DNA of 64,000 nucleotides from Bos javanicus (GCF_032452875.1 NC_083873.1:76567987-76631986), one strand, 5' to 3'. Positions 47,104 through 60,370 are shown, numbered from the stretch's first letter. Made by a program: numbers and translations. Notes: generated by a model not told the origin, from the sequence alone.

Positions 47104-48407
47104 ACTCAACAAATTAGGCAGAGCACACTTGGACATAAATCCTAGCCATACCTTTTTCAATCTACCTCCTGGAATAATGAAAATAAAAACAAAAATAAAA
47201 AAGTACGACCTAATTAAACTTAAAAACTTTGCACAGCAAAGTAAATCATAAACAAAATGAGAAGACCACACTCAGAATAGGAGAAACTATTTGCAAGAAA
47301 GCAACTAACAGGAGATTAATCTCCAAAATACACAAACAGTTCCTGAAGCTCAATATAAATAAATAAATAAATGGCAGAAGACTTAAATAGACATTTCTCA
47401 AAAGAACACATACAGATAAACAACCAACACATGAAAAGTTTTTCAGCGTCTAATTAGTAGAGAAATGCAAAACTACAATGAAGTTGCACCTCACAGAAGA
47501 CTGAATGGCCATCATCAAAATATCTACAAACAATAAATGCTAAAGAGGGTGTGAAGAAAGGGTAATTCTCCTACAGTGTTGGTGGAATATATACGGGTAT
47601 AGCCACTATGTGGAACAGTATGCAAGTTCCTTAAAAAACTGAAAATAGAGCTATCATATAATCCAGCAATCCCACTCCTGGGAATACATCCAGATAACAC
47701 CATAATTTAAAAAGATATATGCACCCCAATGGTCATTGCAGCACTATTTGCAACAGCCAGAACATTGAAGCAACCTAGACATCCATCAACAGAGGAATGG
47801 ATAAAGAAGATGTGTTCCATATATATAATGGAATATTATCAGCCATAGTGAAGAATGAAATCATGCCATTTACAATGGATAGACCTAGAGATTGTCATAC
47901 TGAGTGAAAGTCAGACGGAGAAAGACAAATATCTTATGATATCACTTATATGTAGAACCTAAAAAATAGGGTACACATAAACTTATCTACAAAGCAGAAT
48001 TACTGATGTAGAAAACAAACTTATGGTTACCAGGGAGCGAAGTGGGAGAGGAATAAATTGGAAGATTGAGATTGAAGTATACACACAACTATACATAATA
48101 ACTAATAAGGACCTACCTTACAGCATGGGGAACTCTACTTAATACTCTGTAGTAGCTTACCTAAGACAATATAAAAAAAGAGTGAATATATCTATATGTA
48201 TTACTGGCTGACTTTGTTGCACACTTGAAACTAACAACATAGTAAATCAACAATGCATGCCGAGTCACTTCAATCTTATTTGACTCTTAGCAACCCCATG
48301 GACTATAGCCTGCCAGGCTCCTCTGTCCATGGGATTCTCTAAGCAAGAATACTGGAATGGGTTGCCATTTCCTTCTCCAATACCCTAATATAAACTTAAA
48401 AAAAAAA
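47104..48407 (+). mobile_element. Artiodactyl-age L1 3' end nested in the old L1M
   Basis: Starts AGGCAGAGCACACTTGGACA, with L1 text TACCTCCTGGAATAATGAAA, CCTACAGTGTTGGTGGAATA, CAATCCCACTCCTGGGAATA, and ends AACAACATAGTAAATCAAC plus a tail (ATATAAACTTAAAAAAAAAA) after a SINE piece at 48251-48379. It resembles the L1 at 21811. Older L1M text matches on both sides, so it is an insertion. ORF2 C-terminal frames are destroyed. Confidence 0.8.
48251..48379 (-). mobile_element. Bov-A type SINE fragment in L1 3' end
   Basis: AATGCATGCCGAGTCACTTC ... CCCATGGACTATAGCCTGCC ... GGGTTGCCATTTCCTTCTCC. Only the Bov-A half is present; the tRNA head is absent. It splits the L1 3' terminal phrase GTAAATCAAC/ACCCTAATATAAAC. 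Confidence 0.9.
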
Positions 48408-49130
48408 TTAAAAATTGACACTGAATTTGACATTTCTCCAAAGACATACTACAAATGGCCAATAAGCATATAAAACAGTAACATCATTAGTCATAATAAA
48501 AATTCATTATGTGACTGTGGTAAAAAAGACAGATGATAGCAAGCATTGGCAAAGACGTGGGAAAATTAGAAATCTCAGACATTGCTGCTGTGAATGTAAA
48601 ATACTATAGATGTTTTGGAAAACAGTTGGCCACTGTCTCTACCATATGACCTAGCAATTCCACTTTAAACTATATATTCAAACATTGAAAATACCTGCTC
48701 CAACAAAAGTTTAAACATGAATGTTCATAGCATCATCATTCATTACTGCCAAAAAAGTGTCCATCAATTAATGAAAAGATAAACAAAACATACAGTGAAA
48801 TATTATTCAGATTAAAAAGGAATTAAGTTCTGATATATGCTACAACATGGTTGATCCTTGAAGACACTATGCTAAATGAATGAAACCAAACACAAGGACC
48901 ACATACTGTATGATTTCATTTATATGAAAAGCCCAAAATAGGGAAATTCATAGAGACAGAAGTAGATTAATGGTTATCATTAGGTGGGAATGTCTGCTCA
49001 TGTGTAAGTGGTTTTTTGGGGGGTGATATATTTTGGAGTTAGATGGTGATGATTGTACAACTTTATCAATATTCCACTCTATACACTTTTAAAGTAATGC
49101 AAGTGAATTATACACTTTAAAATAAATAAA

Positions 49131-50914
49131 TAATAGTGCTAGCAAATAAACTATTATGATTTCCAGCATTGGGTATTACATAGACTCTTGAAATCAGAAT
49201 TTCTAAAGATAGGCTGAGTGTTAACATTTTGAATACTTTCAAATAAAAACTGATACAAGTAGCCCATTTCCTCATAGGCAAATGTATGAGCCTCCTTATT
49301 ACATAATTACTTTGAGATATCTCCTTCGTTTATCATGATTATTTTTTATATTAGGGGAAAACTATAAGTGCTAAAAAATGTTTAATTACTCATCATCCCA
49401 CAATTATAACATAATTATTTCCATTTTAAATACCTTTCAATCCTTATTCTTTCCCTTATAAATGTAATTATGTTATACATTTAAATACTTTAATCATCAT
49501 AAAATTACATTGTGTTGAAATTAACAAGTAAAATATCTATTACTAACAAGTTAATATTTCAATAATGAAATAATCTTAAAATTAGAGTCTTGGTGCACAT
49601 AGACTTTCTTGTCATAGACTTTTTCCTTAAGATTATCTTCCAGAAGTGATTTTTGAGTCAAAATCTTTAATATTTGCATTGCACACAACTCTCCTTCCCA
49701 GAAAAGGTGGTACTAATCTAAATATCATTGTTATTTATGTAAAATTTTTGCCACTCTTCACAAGCATATTATCATGGCCATCAATTATTTTTGCTAGATT
49801 AATGTTGTCATAATACAATGTTTAATGGTCAAAATTGTATTTTTTGTTTTGGTGTTGTTGCTTAAACAGATGTCAAGTTAGGCCCTCCTAGAGAGCTGTT
49901 CCAGATGATTCTATTAAACTACAATAGTAGGCTAATTAAACTAGCAGTATTCCAGAATAATCTGTAATACTATCTGTTTTGGAAATCATCAGAGCTGAGC
50001 TTTCCAACATTCATACTACATTCATAAAACCTTCATAGTATAGTCCTGAGTAAAATTATGAAAACTATAAGAATTGACATCTCTCATAATGACCCCTTCC
50101 CACTTAATGGCTCTGTTTTTTGCCACTCTATTTTTGATTTCACTCTTCTTTTTATTGCATAAAAATTGATACATTCTTTATAACAAGCAAAACACTGCAA
50201 GGATATGTAAATTTTAAAATTGCAAAAAAAAAATAAAATAAAATTGCTTATCCATCCCCCTCAATATTCATACCAGCCAAATCCCAACTCTATGATAACA
50301 AATATTAACACTCTAGAATGTATCTTTAATTATTTTCCTCGATTTTTATGCAATCATATACAGAAATGTTTAGCATCCATTTTTCTCTATGACTACTAGG
50401 ATTCTCATAATTATTCCATAAGCTTCCCACTAAAATATGTCCTCTATTTTCATTCATGAATGACTAACCACTTATGGTATTAATCTTCCAATAATAATTT
50501 ATTGCCAATAGGCCAAAAATTTGTAAATTAGAAATCAAATTGTGACAGCAGAACTGCAAGCATACATTAGTGTATAAAAGAGGATTGTGGATAACTGGAG
50601 TAGGGGAAGGAAAGTAGGTGACCTTCCAAAACCTCAGAAATATCTTTGAGTTCTTATCCTTTCTTAAATTATAAAATATATATGTAGTAGTCTTTGAGCA
50701 ATTCTTATTTGCCAAGCGTACATTACCTGGTAGGTTTCTGTTTACAGACAGATGTTACCATAACCTCACAGTCACATACAAACATGGTTATTCTTTCATC
50801 CATTTGAAGAACATATTAGTTCTTTCATGTTACGGAAGAGCAATACATGTTTATCAGTGAAAAGTGTCTTTGTGATTTATGATCTGACTTTTTATATGAG
50901 AATAAAATAAGGGG
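49131..50914. other. Unannotated AT-rich DNA
   Basis: 1.8 kb with no gene, recognisable element or tandem array. Very low GC. Confidence 0.5.
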
Positions 50915-51363
50915 ACTATGGTTTTTCCAGTAGTCATGTATGGATGTGAGAGTTGGACTATAAAGAAAGCTGAGTGCCAAAGAATTGATGCTTTTGAACT
51001 GTAGTGTTGAAGACTCTTGAAAGTCCCTTGGACTGCAAGGAGACCCAACCAATCAATCCTAAAGGAAATCAGTCCTGAATATTTATTGGAAGGACTGATG
51101 CTGAAGCTGAAACTCTAATACTTTGGCCACCTGATTCAAAGAACTGACTCATTGGAAAAGACCCTGATGCTGGGAAAGATTGAGGGCAGGAGGAGAAGGG
51201 AACGACAGAGGATGAGATGATTGGGTGGCATCACCTACTCAATGGACATGAGTTTGAGTAAACTCTGGGAGTTGGTGATGGACAGGGAGCCCTGGCGTGC
51301 TGCACTCTATGTGGTTGCAAAGAGTCAGACATGACTGAGTGACTGAACTAAACTGAACTGAAC
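50915..51363 (+). mobile_element. BovB 3' end, plus strand
   Basis: CTATGGTTTTTCCAGTAGTC ... GACTGAGTGACTGAACTAAA. 5'-truncated in the C-terminal region; stops (CTGTAGTGTTGAAGACTC) and a 4-base loss break the frame. No RT core. Confidence 0.94.
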
Positions 51364-51485
51364 ATGTAATGTATTAACCAATAAAGATGATTATGAAATA
51401 ATAGAAAATAATGAGGAAAGAATGAGGTGATGTGCAATGTCTAGGTAGCTCCTCTCACTCTGCCCCAGGTGATATGTGGGAGAAT
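51364..51485. other. Short spacer
   Basis: Unassigned sequence between the BovB 3' end and the Bov-A. Confidence 0.5.
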
Positions 51486-51494
51486 AGAATGCAA

Positions 51495-51622
51495 AGGAGA
51501 AGGAAATGGCAATCCACTCCAGTATTCTTGCCTGGAGAATTCCAGGGACAGAGGAGCCTGGTGGGTTGCTGTCTATGGGGTCGCAGAGTCAGACGTGACT
51601 GAAGCGACTTAGCAGCAGCAGC
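51495..51622 (+). mobile_element. Bov-A monomer SINE
   Basis: A single Bov-A unit (GGAGAAGGAAATGGCAATCC ... GACTTAGCAGCAGCAGC) with TSD AGAATGCAA at 51486-51494 and 51623-51631. Most neighbours are dimers or tRNA fusions, so this is a monomer insertion or a 5'-truncated Bov-A2. Confidence 0.93.
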
Positions 51623-51631
51623 AGAATGCAA

Positions 51632-53177
51632 GGAACATTTAAGCTCTCCTTTTGTCTGTGTCTTTGAAGTTCACACCTGCTAATTACAGCACTATATCTT
51701 TAACTGTATAGTTTAGTTGAAGAAATTACTTATGGGGATTACAGAAAATCTGACCACTGACTGCACTACACAGAGAACATCAATAGTTTTCCTGTTAAAA
51801 AAAAAAAATCAAAACTCTAAATACTGTTCAAAAAATTGCATGGTTCTGAAACAGTAATGAAGAGAGTTTAAAATGAAATGTTACCAAATGTCGTGGGAAC
51901 ATTGTTTAGAGATTTTTCAAGATAGATAATATTAGAAGATAAATGTTTATCATTTCATGCATTCCTCTAGGATTATTTTTACTTACATTTCCCTGAAAAT
52001 GGCAATGAAACCATTTCATGAAATAATAAACTAATTTATTGCGCCTCCATGAAATCAATATATTTCTGACATTAAAGGTAGCTGAGTTCACTTGGGTCAT
52101 ACATGTTTACATTCTAAGTATGGAAGTAATATTTCAACACTGGAAACCTATGATTTCATTTTGTGTATTATTTTCTAAAAATACTGTTGAGTGTTTCAAC
52201 TTTGCTTCCATTTTCTCATCTTTCTTCTTTAACACAAACCTGCTTTGTTTCCAAAAACGTAGTGCAAATCACAATCAAAGAGGAAAGATGAAGATGAAGA
52301 GAGGGGAAACAGTACTAAAACCCAGTTTTGATGGGTGAATTAAGATCCAAGACATTAATAGTGTTCATGGTAGGAGTGGCTGAGGATTTTAGAAGCAATT
52401 TGGAAAGTAAGGTAGAATAAGGTAATGGTTACCAGGTCTATGACAAAAGAGACAAAGGATAGGTTTCATTATCTGGCAGCTGACAGCCCTGAGATGAAAC
52501 TTCAAGGTTAACACAGCTATAAAACTGGATTTCTGTGTTATGTTAGAGCACTATTTGTGAATGTCCAAAGCTTACTTGATCTAATATTTTACAGCCATTA
52601 GCATATTAAAAGTGATTTATTATGTAATCTTTGAAAAATGGGGCACAAAATATGTGGTAGAGATAAAGGTTAGGGCCAGAACATAAATCATACTTAAGGC
52701 GAGACATCTAAAATATGGTACCTGATAAGTCCTGGGGCAGCATGAGGCAAGTGATAACTCAAAGGACAAAATGTATACATGATTACAGTCATCTTTGTCT
52801 GCATAAAAATATACGTTTTCCTCAATAAATTGTCATTAATATTTTAGAACTGAAAATGGGCCATAACAAAAGATTTATCAGATTACAAAAACAGCTTAGG
52901 AAAATGATGTTTTAAGAAAACATTAACAAAATTTCAAATATGTTCTTTAACAAAGATCAAGTGCTAGACTTAAATATGTCTTCAAAATTTCAATAGACAA
53001 TATTCAAAGGTTTTAAATGCTATTGCAAATTGTTCTCCAAACAAAACAAAAATATGCACAAAATCTTATATAATCCTACTTGAGAGTAATGGGTTCATGA
53101 TTTGCAAAAAGTGTATAATTTAACTAGAAGATACATGTCCACAGCCTTCATGTATAAAAATATATACACTATGTTAT
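51632..53177. other. Unannotated AT-rich DNA
   Basis: No gene or element recognised. The 99-codon frame at 52039-52338 has no recognisable domain. Confidence 0.5.
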
Positions 53178-53620
53178 ACAGAGACTTCCCATTAGTTATC
53201 TATTGTTTATGGTAATGTATATGTTTTGATATTACTCTCAATTTGTCCCAACTTCTCCTTCCCTCACTGTGTCCAAAGTCTGTTCTCTATGTCTGTTTCT
53301 CTATTCCTGCCCTGCTAATATATTCATCAGTACCATTTTTCTAAACTCCATACATATGCATTAACATAAGAAATTTGTTTTTGCTCTTTCTGACTTACTT
53401 CTCTCTGTATAACAGGCTCTAGGTTCACCTCATTAGGACTGATTCAAGGTAGCCCAGCTTGGTGTTCTGTGACAAGCTAGAGGGGCAGAATGGGGTGGGA
53501 GGTAGGGGGAAGGTTCAAGAGGGAGGGGATATATGTACATGCATTTTTGTATGGCAGAAGCCAACACAGTATTGTAAAGTAACTATCCTCCAATTAAAAA
53601 AAAGTAAAAAAAAAAAAAAT
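53178..53620 (+). mobile_element. 5'-inverted (twin-primed) L1 3' end
   Basis: The left part, to about 53437, is L1 in reverse (ACAGAGACTTCCCATTAGTT, TTCTCTATGTCTGTTTCTCT, TCTTTCTGACTTACTTCTCT). From about 53438 to 53620 the immediately following L1 3'UTR reads forward (AGCCCAGCTTGGTGTTCTGT, CAAGAGGGAGGGGATATATG, ATTGTAAAGTAACTATCCTC) and ends in an A-rich tail. The two halves are adjacent in the parent L1, so this is a single insertion with 5' inversion. Possible decayed TSD: ATACACTA at 53164-53171 and ATACATTA at 53623-53630. Confidence 0.85.
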
Positions 53621-53630
53621 GCATACATTA

Positions 53631-54182
53631 GCTTTATGTTTCACGGGAAAAAAAAAAGTATTTCTTAATGAAATAGATATAATTGCCTAAATTTTAATTT
53701 ACTCTGATTCATGGGACAAGGCCCAATAAAGAATTACAACAATTAGAAATATTAAAGCTTTGACACGGTTATTAGACTCTAGACATTAACAAACGGACTG
53801 CTATGATGACAAATATGATTTGTTTAGTCTATGAAGCACAATTATATGAGCCAATTTTTGAAAATTTAAAAATACTTCTAGTTTTGATTAGTTAAAAAGG
53901 ATAGTCTGTATATTTGAATTTAAATTTACTTAGGTCTAAATGTTATTTACAGAAGTTGTTGTATAACTTTTAAGAAAAATCAAACAAGAATTTCTGCTTG
54001 TTTAACTAAAAAAAAAATGTTTTGGCACATCAAAGTACCGTCCTGCCATTCAGTTTCTTATAACACTAAAATTAGCTAAAATGCTTAAAAATAGTGCCTT
54101 CTTTCCTGAGGGTAAACAAGCTCCTTGACATTGCCTGAGGCTATTTGCATTAAAACCTGCCTCTTCACAATTGGTGCTAAGT
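53631..54182. other. Unannotated DNA
   Basis: No gene or element recognised. Confidence 0.5.
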
Positions 54183-54189
54183 AAACCGT

Positions 54190-54793
54190 GTCAGACTTTA
54201 TTTTTGGGGGTCTCCAAAATCACTGCAGATGGTGACTGCAGCCATGAAATTAAAAGACACTTACTTCTTGGAAGGACAGCTATGACCAACCTAGATAGCA
54301 TATTCAAAAGCAGAGACATTACTTTGCCAACAAAGGTCCATCTAGTCAAGGCTATGGTTTTTCCTGTGGTCATGTATGGATGTGAGAGTTGGACTGTGAA
54401 GAAGGCTGAGCGCTGAAGAATTGATGCTTTTGAACTGTGGTGTTGGAGAAGACTCTTGAGAGTCCCTTGGACTGCAAGGAGATCCAACCAGTCCATTCTG
54501 AAGGAGATCAGCCTGGGATTTCTTTGGAAGGAATTATGCTAAGGCTGAAACTCCAGTACTTTGGCCACCTCATGGGAAGAGTTGACTCATTGGAAAAGAC
54601 CCTGATGCTGGGAGGGATTGGGGGCAGGAGGAGAAGGGGACGACAGAGGATGAGATGGCTGGATGGCATCACTGACTCAATGGACGTGAGTCTGAGTGAA
54701 CTCCGGGAATTGGTGATGGACAGGGAGGCCTGGTGTGCTGCGGTTCATGGGGTTGCAAAGAGACAGGACTGAGCGACTGAACTGACTGAACTG
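54190..54793 (+). mobile_element. BovB 3' end, plus strand
   Basis: GTCAGACTTTATTTTTGGGG ... GCGACTGAACTGACTGAACT. TSD-like AAACCGT at 54183-54189 and 54794-54800. Open blocks at 54171-54416 (SKITADGDCSHEIKRHLLLG, SWTVKKAER) and 54437-54772 (HLMGRVDSLEKTLMLGG). It begins downstream of the YADD motif, so no RT core remains. Closely similar to 61920-62525. Confidence 0.94.
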
Positions 54794-54896
54794 AAACCGT
54801 AATTTAACCCTTGCACTTCTCTCATTATTACAAACAGAAAATCTTGATGTCAAGCTAAGTAAAACATAATCTAATCCTTGTTCATGCTCAGTTTGC

Positions 54897-54936
54897 ATGC
54901 TCAGTTTTGTCTGACTCTTCATGACCCAATGCATTG
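54897..54936 (-). mobile_element. Bov-A-type SINE scrap
   Basis: CATGCTCAGTTTTGTCTGAC TCTTCATGACCC-like text, about 40 bp, matching the antisense 3' end of Bov-tA. Too short for more. Confidence 0.6.
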
Positions 54937-57900
54937 TCACAATAGAGATGCCTGAGGTAGTGAGAAGGGCACTGAAAGGAAACATGAGAGAAGCACCTGG
55001 GTGCAGGTCATTGCTTACCACTAGTTTGCAGTAATGCTTTGGTCTCATCACCTTATCTTTGACTCTAATTGCTTTCACCTCTATACTGAGGGCATTGAAT
55101 AAGAGAATGTATCACCGATTTTCCAACTGAACCGATGAAGTAATAATCTAAAATTACTGTTCTAGACTATTTGATTTAATAATCTACTGTACACTGATGC
55201 TTTAATAAATCAGTCAAGACAGTTGGCAATAAATGCAATGTAATGTAAGACTTATGCTTAAACTTTGACAGTTGTTTGATATATTTTTAAGAACATATTT
55301 AATTGTCAGCTCTTGTTAGTACTACATAACTAAGTCTTCTAAAAATATCTAAAATAGAATTTAAAAACCAGCAGTGTGAGAGTTTAATCTCTTCAGCAGT
55401 TGATGTTTAGCTCTGTGTTCACATAAAAAAAATAAATTAGGAATAAATTAAATTCCTTTTAAATTAGGAAACTTATGATTTAAAAATAAGGATTCTAACT
55501 TCTTTAAACAAAAAATGGAAGGTTTGGAAAAACTGGTCCACTCATTAATACAGAAAAACAACTGGCAGATGAAGGCAGCTGTGGCTTTTTGATAGAGCAG
55601 TTGTCACCTCAGTTCCCACTCAGCCTCACTTTCTTGTTTACATTGTAGGCTTTGGGTTTTTAGATCATAATCTATTTCAAAGGGACATCAAGTGATTAAT
55701 GTGAGTTGAGAGAATAAAAGGAGACTTGGTCATCAGGGAGAGTGATGTCCTACAGGAACTCTAGCAGAAAACGTGAAATCAGCAACTTTAACTATTACCT
55801 TTTTCTATTTGTCACTAAGAAACATATCATCCTAACAATATGCAAACAAATTTTTTCCTCTAAATATGTGCAGACAAAAGGGCATTTTTTAAATTGTTAT
55901 ATAGAATATATAGTGCCTGAGCTGTGTATAATTTTGAATTGTAGCAGTAAAAAATTAGCTATGTGAACAGGAACCAAAAGACAGACTGTGCACTATATTT
56001 CCTGCTCATATGTTGTCTCAGCTGTTTTGCACTTTACAGTTTCAGCTGAAGAATGTCCATTTATCACGTAATGCTAATCAGTTATCATTCTACTCTACAT
56101 TTTGTACAAAACATTGCTGGGAAGTCTGTTCTGGATTTGATGGATAGCCAGAATGGGACAGCACATAACCAAAAAAGGCATAAATACTCACAGATGTCTG
56201 GTCATAGAGATGAGCTAAAATCAAAGAAAATTAGAGCTGGATAAGACAGACGTGATCATAGAGCACATCAGGGGAGCATAAACTTGCTTTTTCTTCACCT
56301 TTTTCATCCAAATGGGCTTTTTTCTCATTCAAATAAATATTCAAACCAGAAGGCCTTTCATTTGTTTCCTTAAACTAGTAGATTTTTTTTTTCTCCTCAA
56401 ATGTAAACCCCACATCAAGAAGACAAAAAGCAGAAATCCTGTTTATTACCAAAGACATCCAAAAAGCCGTCCAAATCCAAATGAAAGCATATGGTGCAAA
56501 TCCCCCCTTTTTATCCTCCAGCATTCCTCATCTCATCCCCTCATCTCATTGTCTGTATGGTTTGAGAAATCTGTATATTTTTTTAAATTAAAGAGCCACC
56601 TAGCAAAAGTCATTTTTCTATGCCAAAATAATTGACTAGCTGAGAATAATGCAATAAGTTTACTGTCTTCTTATTCCATCAATGATTTTGTATTCTTGCC
56701 AAGCAGTATCTGATTATTGTGAATGTTTCTCAACTGTTAATTTTATTGTTGAATATTATTCTTTCAATGTATTGTTTTCTGTGCATCAGCCTTTCATTTG
56801 TTCATACTGTTGGTATTCTTTTTAAGAGTGCCAACCAAACATTACTCTCATAGCCACTCATGAAAATTATTCCATATGAACTAGACTCAACCTGAACATT
56901 ATGACTTCAACATTTCTGCCTATAAAAATAGTTACTGCTGTTTTCTCTTATATCATTTCAACTAATGGAAACTTAAACTTAGAGAATGGTAGTTGTTTTC
57001 TTCTTGAAACTTGTCCTTTCACTTTGTGATACAACAAAATATATTTTATGTGGATATTCTATCATGTAGTTAATGTTCAATACACTGCAGCAGCAGCTCT
57101 CTCAAAGTTGTATTGTTTTCCAAATTCCTTGATAGATTTAAATCATCATAATATTTAAACATATAAAAGATACTTTTAAAGTATTAGATACTTGCCTAAC
57201 ACATGTCAAGATTTCAAGTCAAGTGGTGACATCAATACCAGAAAGAGATTTGAAGATTAGGAAAGCATTGAAGATTTTAACTCTTCACACTAGATTTGTA
57301 AAGGGCAATCTGGTCACTTCAGCAACCTTGTAAAGACCAAAGAAAGAATTATAATAGGGAAGGCTCAAAGTAATCATCCACTTCAAACTCATATCTTCTG
57401 GGGATATTTTTCAATACAGATTTTTGAATATATATTTCTTTACAGTTTATTTTGAGTTGAAATTCCTAGAAGGAAATTTACTTGACTTATACATTATTAT
57501 GCTTTCTTTCCAAGAAAGAAAAATACCACATTATTGAGCAGAAAAAGTACCATTTTTCAAAACTAACAGTTCATTCTTTACATACATGACCATTAGTTCT
57601 ATTTCATTCTTTAACAGAATTGTACAATTCTTGCCAATACTTTTAAATGATTTAGCAAAAAAGGACCATCCCCTCTTCTTCCAGCTCAAATATTTTAAAA
57701 GGTAAAGGGAAAACTGTGAATTATAAAGTGTTGTTAGCATATTTTACCTGGTGGGTAGCAAATGAGAAACATAGCAAATAAAAATAATCATATAAAATGA
57801 AAAATAAGCAAAAAAATATGAATTTGAGACATATCTTTTCAAAATTTAAAACAACCATCTGATGATTTATATATAAATTTAAGACAGAATCTACTTAGTT

Positions 57901-58289
57901 CATTAATTTATTCCCTTTAAAATTTTATTTATTCAATACATAATTACTGAGTAATTTCTATGTATAAGACACTCTACTAACATGTGAAAACATGTTATTA
58001 GAATCAGACTTCTAGAGTCAAGGCCAATTAATTTCAGCTTGATTAGAGGGCACAGAAGATATGCCTTGTTACTCTCTATTTGACAAAAATGTGTATTTGG
58101 TGAAACTGATAATACAAATTCAGGATCAAAATTAATTCACTAGCACTGGGTATGTCACCAATGAATGCTAACAACACAATTTCCCATTCAAAGAGCACTG
58201 CAATTAACTTTATCAAAAAATGAAAGGAAACATGAATAACTCCAGTGCTTCATAATAATGCTTTTTATGTTTTGGCAAACATCTTAAAT
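54937..58289. other. Unannotated, apparently unique AT-rich DNA
   Basis: 3.3 kb, the longest repeat-free stretch that I see. Open frames at 55742-55966, 56053-56244 and 56312-56635 have low-complexity composition and no recognisable motif. No exon could be supported. Confidence 0.5.
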
Positions 58290-60370
58290 GTATTGATTCA
58301 TCATTAATTTCATAAATGGTTATGGAACATCTACCATGTGACGTAATTCTGCGCTAGCTGTGGTGAATAAGCATAAAGATCCAACAAACTAGAGAGGAAG
58401 ACAGACAGGAGAGCAGGCAGTTTCATTATAGGAGATGAATTAAGGGGGGCATCTCAAAGAAGATGGAGAGCAGGGACCATGCTTAGGGATTTCAGACTTT
58501 ATCCTTCAGATAACAGGAAGACACTAAGGGTGAATAAGCTGGGAAGTAACTTAACGCATTTCCTTTTACAAAAGATCATTCTCATTGAAAGTTTGGGAAA
58601 AAAAGGAAAATAGAATAGAAAAACAAAATACTAGAAGTAAAAAGACCAGTTGGAGGATATTTTCAGGAAATAAGATAAAACAGAATAGTGTCTGGAACTA
58701 AAATCATGATTATAAAGATGAAAAGAAGTAATTTGATGTGAGACAAAACAAAAGAGTTAGAAAAGGTTTACTAAAGTGATTGATTTGATACTTAGGTAGG
58801 TGAAAAGAATATTATAAATGGCACTGAGGAACCTGTATGATAATTCAGATTCACCATATGTCAAAATCATTCAGCTACATGGACACTCATCATATATATT
58901 TATTATTTCCATACTTAAAATTAGCTTATTAATTTGATATACAGGTTATTTCCCCAAGAAATTCAAACATTGATTCTTTCTTCATTCATGCATTCATTCA
59001 GTTATTAATCTGTCAAGTATTTATTGAGATTCATCCAAATAAACATGGTTCCATACAGTTTCAAGGTAAATGGGGCATAACTAGTTAAAAAGAGAAAGAA
59101 GATAAGAAGAAAAAAAATGTGCAAATGTGATAGTAGGGACCCAGCATGTACAGTGAACTTAGAAAGGTAGAAGATAAGTACTGAAAATGCAAAGGAAATG
59201 TGATGCAAGTAGGAGCTGACTGAGAGACCATGCTAAGACCTATATTCAACATATTACTTATAATTAGTCTAAGAAAAACTGGCAAACTTCCAAGAATTTT
59301 AAGCAGAGGAGAAAAAGGTAGTGCCATTACTACATTTGTGTTTTGAAAAGGTTATTCTGGCTACAATGCGAAAAAATAGATTGCTGGTTATTAAGAAAAT
59401 AAATAGGAGAGTGCTTTTAGGGGATATATTTAATGGTATTAAGCAGCAGTGAATAGTGAATAGTGAAATGAAGAATATGAAGAATAGATAAATATATTTA
59501 GAAGACATAAGCTACAAAGTTTAGCAAAAAAATAAAAAAGGGAGGGAGAAAAGGGAGGTTATCAAGATTTCTGGCTTGAATTACTATGTGGAGAGAACTA
59601 CCATTTACTAAGATAGACAACTTTGGAAGGGGACAGTTTCATTTGGGGAAAGGTCATTCTTTTGTTCCTTTAAGATCTACAAGAAGAAAGATCTCATAGG
59701 TGGCTGGATATACAGTGTGATCCAAATAGACTAATAAGCTTGACCTCAGAAAGGTGAGCACTTCTATTTTCTCTGGGAAGTGGAATATAACATCAGAAAT
59801 GGAGTAGGAAATAAAGGAAATTGGAGTTAGTGAAGAAAATAAAAGTTTTAAATAACTGAATGAACAAATTGGTCAAGGAAATATTAATATGTTAAGGTTG
59901 GCAAGCAATGTGGAGATTAGTTCCATGCATTTAGAGTGGAACTTATTTCCACTGGGATTTCTCTTTCAGTGTTGGGTCATAGACAAGACATAATTAGATT
60001 CATCCATGATTTTTTGGAAGGAAAAACAAAAGTGAAACAAGGAAGTGTTGTATCTTGGTAAGATACAACTGAAATTATCAATCATTGACTTTAATTTGGA
60101 TAAAAAGAAAACAGGAAAAAGAAGCCTTAAATATTGAGAAAATTAGTTATAACTGTTTTCTTATGGTGCTGAGGAAGAATTAAAATGGCAGTTGTAGAAC
60201 TAGAAAGGTGGAAGAGAGCAAAGTGACGTTTAAGTGAGAAATTTTGGAGACAGGGCCATTATGGGTGATGATAGAGTCCAAAATGTTACTGTGGAAGAGA
60301 AAAACTTAAGAAATCAAAGAACTGCATGAAACAGATTATTGGAGGATGATAAATTCATGTGGATTTGAAA
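58290..60370 (+). mobile_element. Ancient LINE-like repeat relics
   Basis: Repeated ordered matches to one old mammalian repeat: GGTTATGGAACATCTACCAT (58319), GATTTCAGACTTTATCCTTC (58488), TTCATTCATGCATTCATTCA (58980), GTATTTATTGAGATTCATCC (59018), GGTTATTCTGGCTACAATGC (59350), CTACCATTTACTAAGATAG (59599), GGGCCATTATGGGTGATGAT (60253). It seems to comprise at least two copies (about 58290-58830 and 58979-60370). The family (L1M or L2) cannot be fixed by eye. Confidence 0.4.

Larger units (their letters stand above)
44541..49130 (+). mobile_element. Old L1M element split by four later insertions
   Basis: One degenerate L1 can be followed in order through 44541-45371 (RT: ACAAAATACTAGCAAACCTA, CAGATGGCATGATCTTATAT for the FADD region), 45838-46221 (CAGCTGCCTTTTTTGCAGAA, TTGGTCAACTGATTTTAACA), 46497-47103 (CAACTGGATATCCATCTGTA, TAAAACTATTAGATGAAAAC, ACATATTTGCAATCAGATAG) and 48408-49130 (TTTGACATTTCTCCAAAGAC to the 3' end TACACTTTAAAATAAATAAA). 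The gaps are a MaLR-like LTR, a Bov-A2 and a younger L1 with a SINE. The 46720-46970 part is not clearly L1. No usable open frame. Confidence 0.8.

Noticed and set aside
52039..52338. 99-codon plus-strand open frame
   Set aside because: Hydrophobic, low-complexity translation with no signal of selection that I can see.
56312..56635. 107-codon open frame rich in Phe/Lys
   Set aside because: No recognisable domain, codon pattern or splice context; AT-rich background of this kind yields such frames by chance.
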